Shown piece by piece: positions 57,385 through 64,000 of a DNA stretch of 64,000 nt (position 1 is the first letter of the stretch; every line of letters begins with the position of its first letter). Location: the NCBI RefSeq assembly GCF_024168645.1, contig NZ_JALJWF010000001.1:5521501-5585500 (forward strand), read 5' to 3'. Source of the DNA: Pseudomonas sp. GGS8. Lineage in GTDB: Bacteria; Pseudomonadota; Gammaproteobacteria; Pseudomonadales; Pseudomonadaceae. The notes below the pieces were generated by a model. That model worked only from the letters and a program-made list of their open reading frames with translations. It had not been told where the DNA came from and searched no databases. Position numbers and translations under genes: made by a program.

Positions 57385-59033
57385 CCCGCTTCACCGCCTT
57401 CTTGCTCGCAGCGCTGTCCGCTCTGTTGCTTTGCGCCGTTCAGGCTCAGGCTGCAGGGCTGGTCGCCAGTGTCGATCGCAGTCGCCTGAGTTCCGGGGAG
57501 ACGGTCGAACTGACTCTGGAATCCAGCGACGTGACCCAGTTCGGCAAACCCGACCTGACTCCACTGGAGCCACAGTTCGAGGTGCGCGGCACTCGTCAGG
57601 TCAACCAACTGAACACCCTCAACGGCAACACTCAAGCGACCACCCGCTGGATCATCACGCTGCTGCCCCGGCAGAACGGCAGCGTGGTGATTCCGTCGCT
57701 GCAACTGGGCGAGGCGCAGAGCCAGCCGATTACGGTGCAGGTGATCGAGAGCGAAACCCAGGACAGCAGCAACACCCTGGCACCGGTGTTCATCGAAGCC
57801 AGCCTCGACCAGAACAGCGTCTATGTGCAGGCTGAGGCGATCCTGACCTTACGCATTTACCATTCAGTGTCACTGTTCGACGACAGCAGCCTGACCCCGT
57901 TGCAGATTCCCGATGCACGCATTGAACAGCTGGGTGAGTCGCGCACCTACGAGAAAGCCATCAACGGCCTGCGCCATGGCGTGATCGAAATGCGCTACGC
58001 GATCTATCCGCAGCACAGCGGTGTATTGACCATTCCGGCGCAGGTGTTCAGTGCCACGCTGGTCGATACCCAGCCTTCCCCGGACGCTACATCCCAAGGG
58101 CCCAAAGCGGGCAAGTTGATGCGCGTCACTTCCGCCGAGATCCCGTTGACGGTCAAGGCCAAACCCGGTTCTTACCCAGCCGATGTGCCCTGGCTGCCGG
58201 CTCGCAGCCTGAACCTCAGCGAAAGCTGGAGCCCGGAACCGGATCATGCGCAGGTCGGCGACTCACTGACCCGCAGCCTGACCTTGAGCGCCGAAGGCCT
58301 CGCCAGTTCCCAACTGCCACCTTTGCCCGCCACCGAGATCAACGGCCTGCGGCGCTACCCGGATCAACCGGTGCTGAGCAACCAGAGCGGCGAACGCGGT
58401 TTGGTCGGCAGTCGCGAGGACCGTGAAGCGCTGGTGCCGACCCGCACCGGTGACATCGACTTGCCGAGCGTTGAAGTGGTCTGGTGGAACACCTTCGAGG
58501 ATCATCTGGAACACACCAGCCTGCCGGCCCGCACGCTGCAAGTGGCGAGCAATCCGAGCCTGATCGTCGACACCCCGGCGGGCAGCCCGCAGGTGATGTC
58601 CGGCGCCAGCAACGAAGCCCTTTGGTGGTGGAAGCTCAGCACGGCGATTCTGGCCTGCACCACTCTGCTGGGCTTCGGCCTCTGGTGGCGCGCCCGCTCG
58701 CAACCGGCGATCCAGCGGGCGGCACAGACCGGCCCGAGCCCACGCACCCTGCTCGACGATCTCAAACGCGCCTGCCAGGCCAACGACACCCACGCCACCC
58801 GCCAGGCCCTCGACGCCTGGGCCCGGCAACAACCGGAAACCCTGGCCGACATGGCCGCCCGTTTTGTGCCGCTGTCCGATGCGCTGGACGGCCTGAACGG
58901 CGCGCTCTACAGCGAAACCGGGCAGTATTGGCAAGGCGAAGAACTGTGGCGCGCCATCCGGGCGATCCCGACGGCCGAAGGGGTTCAAGGCGTGGTCGGC
59001 GATAGTGGTTTGCCGCCGCTTTATCCCAAATAA
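57381..59033 (+). CDS. BatD-like protein
   Basis: 550 residues. A signal peptide (FLLAALSALLLCAVQAQAAG) precedes repeated beta-sandwich domains with LVASVDRSRLSSGETVELTL and FIEASLDQNSVYVQAEAIL, characteristic of BatD. A membrane helix (LSTAILACTTLLGFGLWW) lies near residue 420, followed by a cytoplasmic tail. It is the last gene of the moxR unit, with a REPIN-like element directly after. Expected to work at the periplasmic face of the Bat/MoxR complex. Confidence 0.85.
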   Translation: MTRFTAFLLAALSALLLCAVQAQAAGLVASVDRSRLSSGETVELTLESSDVTQFGKPDLTPLEPQFEVRGTRQVNQLNTLNGNTQATTRWIITLLPRQNGSVVIPSLQLGEAQSQPITVQVIESETQDSSNTLAPVFIEASLDQNSVYVQAEAILTLRIYHSVSLFDDSSLTPLQIPDARIEQLGESRTYEKAINGLRHGVIEMRYAIYPQHSGVLTIPAQVFSATLVDTQPSPDATSQGPKAGKLMRVTSAEIPLTVKAKPGSYPADVPWLPARSLNLSESWSPEPDHAQVGDSLTRSLTLSAEGLASSQLPPLPATEINGLRRYPDQPVLSNQSGERGLVGSREDREALVPTRTGDIDLPSVEVVWWNTFEDHLEHTSLPARTLQVASNPSLIVDTPAGSPQVMSGASNEALWWWKLSTAILACTTLLGFGLWWRARSQPAIQRAAQTGPSPRTLLDDLKRACQANDTHATRQALDAWARQQPETLADMAARFVPLSDALDGLNGALYSETGQYWQGEELWRAIRAIPTAEGVQGVVGDSGLPPLYPK

Positions 59034-59061
59034 TCCCGACCAATGGGATGAAGGGGCTGTT

Positions 59062-59196
59062 GTGGCGAGGGGGCTTGTCGGAACGCCGCATCGCCCCGTT
59101 CGGCTGCGAAGCAGTCGTGAATCCAGGCAACTCGGTGGCACTGAAGCATTGTAGGGGGGCGCTTCGCACCCCAACGGGGGCAAGCCCCCTCGCCAC
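59062..59196. repeat. Long REPIN-like element, copy 8
   Basis: Left arm GTGGCGAGGGGGCTTGTCGG with the CGCCGCATCG variant, right arm GGGGGCAAGCCCCCTCGCCAC. Lies between the BatD gene and sbcD. Confidence 0.85.
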
Positions 59197-59303
59197 AAAA
59201 TCAGTGCCTGACCACATCCCACCTGTTTGCCAGTAAACTCTCCCCTCTTTAGCCGCCATCAGTTCCCCCGCGGCCATCACCTTATTTTGTTGCGGAGTAC
59301 GCC

Positions 59304-60548
59304 TTGCGTCTGTTCCACACCTCCGACTGGCACCTTGGGCAGAACCTGCACGGCCAGGAACGCGATTTCGAGCACGCCTGTTTTCTCGACTGGCTGCTGC
59401 GTCAGCTGAAGCTGGACCAGCCCGATGTGCTGCTGATTGCCGGCGATATCTTCGACACGGTCAACCCGCCGGTCAAAGCCCAGGAACGCCTCTACGATTT
59501 CATCGTCAGCGCCCACGAACAGCAGCCCTTGCTGACCATCGTGATGATCGCCGGCAACCACGACTCCGGCTCGCGGATCGAACTGCCCGCGCCGTTGATG
59601 CGGCGCTTGCGCACTCATGCCCTGGGTCGCGTGCTGTGGCTGGATGACGGTCAACTGGATGCCGAACGCCTGTTGCTGCCGTTGCCGGATGCCTCGGGTG
59701 AAATCGCTGCCTGGTGCCTGGCGCTGCCGTTCCTGCGCCCCGCCGAAGTGACGGGCGCGCACCTGGGTGACAACTATTTGCGCGGCATCGGCCAGGTTCA
59801 CGAGTGGCTGATCGAAGCGGCGAACGCCAAGCGCAAGCCGGGCCAGGCGCTGATCGCCATCAGCCATGCGCACATGGCCGGCGGTTCGGTGTCCGAGGAC
59901 TCCGAGCGCAGCCTGATCATCGGCAACGCCGAAGCCCTGCCCGCCAGCCTGTTCGGGCCGGGCATCAGCTATGTCGCCCTCGGGCATTTGCACAAACCGC
60001 AGAAGGTCAACGGTGAAGAACGCATCCGCTACAGCGGCTCGCCGATTCCGTTGTCATTCTCCGAGATCGGTTACCAGCATCAGATTCTCGACATCAAACT
60101 GGATGGCGAAACCCTGCTCAGCGTCGAACCGAAACTGATCCCCCGACCGGTAAACCTGCAACGCCTCGGCCCCGCGCCGCTGGCGGAAGTCCTGCTGCAA
60201 CTGGCCGACCTGCCCAACATTGACCTGCTCGCCGATATCCAGCGCCAGCCGTGGCTGGAAGTGCGGGTGCGTCTCGACGAACCGCAACCGGACTTGCGCC
60301 ATCAAGTGGAAACGGCCTTGCAAGGCAAAGCGGTACGGCTGGTGCGAATTGCCGCCGAATACGCCGGCAACGGCAGCCGCGACGGCGTCGAGGACGGCGC
60401 CACGTTGATCGAACTGGATCAACTGACACCGCAGGAACTGTTCAGCCGCGCCTGGCAGGACAACTACGGCAGCGAGGTCGACGAGCAAACGCTCAAGGAC
60501 TTCGCCGAGCTGTTGCAAGACGTGCAGATGGAGAGCGAACAGCCATGA
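59304..60548 (+). CDS. sbcD: Exonuclease SbcCD, nuclease subunit D
   Basis: 414 residues, starting with TTG at 59304 (GGAG 7 bases upstream; reads LRLFHTSDWHLGQ). Mre11-type Mn-dependent nuclease: metal motifs HTSDWHLG, AGDIFDT, MIAGNHDSG, and the two-His ISHAHMAGG and ALGHLHKPQ. With SbcC it cuts hairpins and palindromes and processes DNA ends. The C-terminal part is the DNA-capping domain. The sbcC start overlaps its stop by 4 bases. Confidence 0.95.
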   Translation: MRLFHTSDWHLGQNLHGQERDFEHACFLDWLLRQLKLDQPDVLLIAGDIFDTVNPPVKAQERLYDFIVSAHEQQPLLTIVMIAGNHDSGSRIELPAPLMRRLRTHALGRVLWLDDGQLDAERLLLPLPDASGEIAAWCLALPFLRPAEVTGAHLGDNYLRGIGQVHEWLIEAANAKRKPGQALIAISHAHMAGGSVSEDSERSLIIGNAEALPASLFGPGISYVALGHLHKPQKVNGEERIRYSGSPIPLSFSEIGYQHQILDIKLDGETLLSVEPKLIPRPVNLQRLGPAPLAEVLLQLADLPNIDLLADIQRQPWLEVRVRLDEPQPDLRHQVETALQGKAVRLVRIAAEYAGNGSRDGVEDGATLIELDQLTPQELFSRAWQDNYGSEVDEQTLKDFAELLQDVQMESEQP

Positions 60549-63500
60549 AAATCCTCGCGATCCGTCTGAAAAACCTCGCTTCCCTGGCCGGGCCGTTTGA
60601 AATCGACTTCACCGCCGAGCCCTTGGCCAGTGCCGGTCTGTTTGCGATTACCGGGCCGACCGGCGCCGGCAAAAGCACGCTGCTCGATGCGCTGTGCCTG
60701 GCGCTGTTTGGCGCCGTACCGCGCCTGAACAACGCTCAAGCGTCCGCCAAAACGCCGGACGCCGACGGTGAAATCAGCACGGGCGATCCGCGCACGCTGT
60801 TGCGTCGTGGCACCGGTGAAGGCTTTGCCGAAGTGGATTTCGTTGGCATCGATGGCCGTCGTTATCGCGCACGCTGGGAAGCCAATCGCGCCAGGGAAAA
60901 GGCCGGAGGCAAGCTACAAGCCAGTCGCCAGAGCCTGCGCGATATCGATCAGGATCAACTGCTCGCCAGTCAGAAACTTGAATTCAAAAGCCAGATCGAG
61001 TCCGTACTGGGCCTGAACTTCGAACAGTTCACCCGCGCCGTGTTGCTGGCCCAGAGCGAGTTCAGTGCGTTCCTCAAGGCGGACGACAACGACCGCAGCG
61101 AACTGCTGGAAAAGCTCACCGATACCGCGCTCTACACCCGCCTCGGTCGCCGCGCCTTCGACAAGACCAAAGAAGCGCGCGAAGTTCATAAACTGTTGCA
61201 GGACCAGGCCACCGGGGTCACGCCACTGTCGCCTGAAGCCCGGGCCGAGCTCGATGAGCGCTTCAACGACGCGCAGCAACTGCTCAAGGCCCAGCAGGCG
61301 CAGCTCAAGCAATTGGAGCTGCAACACACCTGGCTCAAGGACCTGCGCCAGTTGCAGGACGCGCAACAGAGCGCCACCGAGCAACTGCAATCCGCCCAAC
61401 GACACTGGAACAGCCTGGCCGGCGAGCGCTTGAAGCTGACCCGTCTGGAGCAATTGGCCCCGCAACGGCACCAGTTCGCGCGAAAAACCGAACTGACTGC
61501 CCAGCTCACACCGCTGGCGGCGCAGATTCAGCAGCACATTCAACAGCAGACCGAACTGAACGCACGTCAGGCTCAGCTCGAACACAGCCTGAGCGCAGCG
61601 CAAACGGCACTGGCCGCCGCACAAAGCCAACACAGCAACAGCGCGCCACTGCTGCGTCAGGCCTTCGAAGAGCAAAGCACCCTCGCCCGCCTGGCCAGGG
61701 ACGCCAGCCTCAGTGCCGACCTCAAGCAGCAGGCAGAACTGGCCTGCACGCAGGGCCAAAGCACGATTCAGGGTTTGCTCGACCAACAGAAACAGGTCGC
61801 AGAACGCTTGCAGCGTATCGCCGCGGAGCTTGAACAAAGCACTCATCTGGCGCCGCTGAGCGATGCCTGGAACGCCTACCGCGATCGTCTGCAGCAACTG
61901 ATGCTGATCGGCAATCGCTTGAACAAGGGCCAGGCCGAACTGGCCGCCCTCGAGCAAAGCGCCACCCGGGCCGCCGAGGATCTGGCCACCCAGCGCCAGA
62001 GCCTTGAGCTGCTGTATAAAGAGGCCGGCGCCGAACCCGAAGCCGTGGCCGAGCAGATTCAGATCCTCGGCAGCCTGCTACAGGACAACCGCAAGCAACT
62101 GCGGGCCGTTGAAGAGCTGACGCGGCTGTGGGCCAGCCAGCAGGAACTGGACAAGCGCGGCGCCGAACTTCAGCAACGCCAGCTCGCGGCGCAGCAAGAG
62201 CGTGATCGTCTGACCCAGGACGGCGTGAAGACCAAGGCCGAACTGACCGTCGCCGAACAGACCCTGACCGTCACCCGCGAACTGCTGGAACGTCAGCGCC
62301 TGGCGCGCAGTGCCAGCGTCGAAGAACTGCGTGCACAACTGCTGGACGATCAGCCCTGCCCGGTTTGTGGCAGCCCGGACCATCCTTATCATCAGCCCGA
62401 AGCCTTGTTGCAAAGCCTCGGCCGTCACGATGAAAGCGAACAGGCCAACGCCCAGAAAGCCGTGGACCTGCTCAAGGAAAAACTCACCGATCTGCGCGCC
62501 GAAGTCGGCGGCCTGATTGCTCAGCAAAAAGAACTGCTGCAACAACAAGAACAGCTCGCGACTCAGCAACAAAGCCTGGCACCGAGCCTGGAAGCACACC
62601 CACTGTCTGCTCAACTGTTGGCCCAGGACGTAAACAAACGCGATGCCTGGCTGACCCAACAAAGCAGCCAGTTGAACCAGAGCATTACGCAGGACGAACA
62701 ACGGCAAACCGCCCTGCTCACCCTGCAACAGGATGCCGCGCGCCTGGCGCAACTATTGCGCAGCGCCGAAGTGGCGAACCAACAGGCGACACAACACCTG
62801 CTCAACCAGCAACGGGAGTTGAGCAGCGATCGCCAACGCCTGGACGAGGAACTGACTGCATTCAGCAGCCTGTTGCCAGCCGAGACACTGGAGGCCCTGC
62901 GCAACGAGCCTGCCGCGACCTTCATGCAGCTCGACCGGCAGATTGCCCAACGTCTGCAACAACTCGAGCAGCAGCGCGATGAACTCGGCGAACAGCAACA
63001 ACGCCAGCAGACGCTGGACAAAGAACAGGACCGCCAGCTGACCCGCACCCAGCAACTGGACGCCGCGCAGCAGCAGTTCACCGCGCTGGCCGGGCAACAA
63101 CAGGCTTGCCAGGAAAAACTGACGCAACTACTGGGTGAGCACGCCAGCGCCGAACAATGGCAGCAGCAATTGGATCAGGCCGTCGAACAGGCACGCAATG
63201 CTGAAGCAACAGCCAATCAGGAACTGCAAAGCGTGCGCACGGGGCTGGTGCAACTGGCCGCCGAACTCAAGGCGCAGCAGGAGCGTGCGCAAGCCCTGGA
63301 AAGCGAAGACCGCGAGCTGAGCGCCAAGATCGCCGACTGGCGCGCGCAGCATCCCGAGCTGGACGACGGTGGACTGGAAGCGCTGCTCGGCGTCAACGAC
63401 CAACAGCTCAGCGAGCTGCGTCAACGATTGCAGCAAAGCGAACAAGACATCGCGCAAGCCAAGGTGCTGTTGCAAGAGCGGGATCAGCGCTTGCTCGATC

Positions 63501-64000
63501 ATCAGGCGCAGCACAACGGCAACCTGGACACCGAACAACTGGCCACAGCACTGGCCGAACTGCAAAACCTGTTCGCCACCAGCGAGCATCGCTGCGCCGA
63601 ATTGCGCGCCGAGCAAACCGAAGATCAGCGCCGACAGAACGCCAATCAGGCGCTGGCGCAGCAGATCGCCGACGCCTACGCCGAGTACCAGCGCTGGGCG
63701 CGCTTGAATGCGCTGATCGGTTCGGCCACCGGCGACACCTTCCGCAAAATCGCCCAGGCCTACAACCTCGACCTGCTGGTGCATCACGCCAACGTGCAGT
63801 TGCGGCAACTGGTGCGGCGCTATCGCCTGAAACGGGGCGGCAGCATGCTCGGGTTATTGGTGATGGACACCGAAATGGGCGACGAACTGCGCTCGGTGCA
63901 TTCGCTGTCCGGCGGCGAGACGTTCCTGGTATCGCTGGCCCTGGCGCTGGGGTTGGCATCGATGGCGTCGAGCACGCTGAAAATCGAATCGTTGTTCATC
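60545..64000 (+). CDS. sbcC: Exonuclease SbcCD, ATPase subunit C (cut by window edge)
   Basis: ATG at 60545, 4-base overlap with sbcD. 1152 residues are visible and the frame is still open at the last base. Rad50/SMC-like ATPase: Walker A GPTGAGKST at residues 37-45, long antiparallel coiled coils rich in Gln and Leu, and the zinc-hook CPVC at residues 605-608. The ABC signature LSGGETF is near residue 1121. Walker B is beyond the window. It clamps DNA for the SbcD nuclease. Confidence 0.95.
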   Translation, partial: MKILAIRLKNLASLAGPFEIDFTAEPLASAGLFAITGPTGAGKSTLLDALCLALFGAVPRLNNAQASAKTPDADGEISTGDPRTLLRRGTGEGFAEVDFVGIDGRRYRARWEANRAREKAGGKLQASRQSLRDIDQDQLLASQKLEFKSQIESVLGLNFEQFTRAVLLAQSEFSAFLKADDNDRSELLEKLTDTALYTRLGRRAFDKTKEAREVHKLLQDQATGVTPLSPEARAELDERFNDAQQLLKAQQAQLKQLELQHTWLKDLRQLQDAQQSATEQLQSAQRHWNSLAGERLKLTRLEQLAPQRHQFARKTELTAQLTPLAAQIQQHIQQQTELNARQAQLEHSLSAAQTALAAAQSQHSNSAPLLRQAFEEQSTLARLARDASLSADLKQQAELACTQGQSTIQGLLDQQKQVAERLQRIAAELEQSTHLAPLSDAWNAYRDRLQQLMLIGNRLNKGQAELAALEQSATRAAEDLATQRQSLELLYKEAGAEPEAVAEQIQILGSLLQDNRKQLRAVEELTRLWASQQELDKRGAELQQRQLAAQQERDRLTQDGVKTKAELTVAEQTLTVTRELLERQRLARSASVEELRAQLLDDQPCPVCGSPDHPYHQPEALLQSLGRHDESEQANAQKAVDLLKEKLTDLRAEVGGLIAQQKELLQQQEQLATQQQSLAPSLEAHPLSAQLLAQDVNKRDAWLTQQSSQLNQSITQDEQRQTALLTLQQDAARLAQLLRSAEVANQQATQHLLNQQRELSSDRQRLDEELTAFSSLLPAETLEALRNEPAATFMQLDRQIAQRLQQLEQQRDELGEQQQRQQTLDKEQDRQLTRTQQLDAAQQQFTALAGQQQACQEKLTQLLGEHASAEQWQQQLDQAVEQARNAEATANQELQSVRTGLVQLAAELKAQQERAQALESEDRELSAKIADWRAQHPELDDGGLEALLGVNDQQLSELRQRLQQSEQDIAQAKVLLQERDQRLLDHQAQHNGNLDTEQLATALAELQNLFATSEHRCAELRAEQTEDQRRQNANQALAQQIADAYAEYQRWARLNALIGSATGDTFRKIAQAYNLDLLVHHANVQLRQLVRRYRLKRGGSMLGLLVMDTEMGDELRSVHSLSGGETFLVSLALALGLASMASSTLKIESLFI

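Noticed and set aside
8546..59196. CRISPR array made of the recurring GTGGCGAGGG repeats
   Set aside because: The copies are kilobases apart, are inverted pairs and have no regular spacers.

Overview
The window is a high-GC chromosomal segment from a fluorescent-group Pseudomonas. The evidence is its Pseudomonas-type gene blocks (glgE-treS-glgB, muxABC-opmB, gdhB followed by moxR and VWA genes, an orphan cbb3 subunit), the very dense REP/REPIN-like intergenic repeats, and an S-type pyocin locus. No tRNA, rRNA, CRISPR array, insertion sequence or prophage was seen.

Layout: 0-3 kb holds the end of a PIG-L deacetylase gene, an endonuclease/exonuclease/phosphatase gene and a barrel-only autotransporter with a structured leader. 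3-11 kb is the alpha-glucan/trehalose operon glgE-treS-glgB (minus strand) with a candidate AlgU promoter, then a small DUF3203-type gene. 11-14.5 kb carries a second ccoG and a MocR-type regulator. 14.5-17.7 kb has an SDR gene and an MHYT-GGDEF-EAL gene. 17.9-27 kb is the four-gene efflux operon muxA-muxB-muxC-opmB, all joined by 4-bp overlaps. 27-28.5 kb has tpx and a YciI-type gene.

28.6-33.2 kb is the most unusual part. It holds a large S-type pyocin with two successive colicin-DNase-like modules, the first without the catalytic histidines and the second intact, and with an A8 frameshift. A stand-alone immunity gene follows, then a gene fusing an immunity domain to a coiled coil and a pyocin translocation-like domain.

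33.4-39 kb has a tiny lipoprotein, a DUF3313 lipoprotein, and a DUF934/nitrite-sulfite reductase pair divergent from an orphan ccoN. With the distant ccoG/MocR pair, these match the PA4129-PA4134 set of P. aeruginosa, here split by about 20 kb. A 38-bp element (CTGATnCG, 16 bases, CTGAnnCTGT) lies upstream of all three transcription units, which suggests shared control.

39-46 kb contains small metabolic and regulatory genes (AraC, Asp/Glu racemase, GNAT, LysR, AhpD-like, a frameshifted MocR, ABM, cupin). 46-51 kb is the large NAD-glutamate dehydrogenase. 52-59 kb is a MoxR/DUF58/VWA/BatD operon. The window ends in sbcD and a truncated sbcC. At least eight copies of a roughly 110-155 bp inverted repeat and several shorter REP pairs separate the genes.
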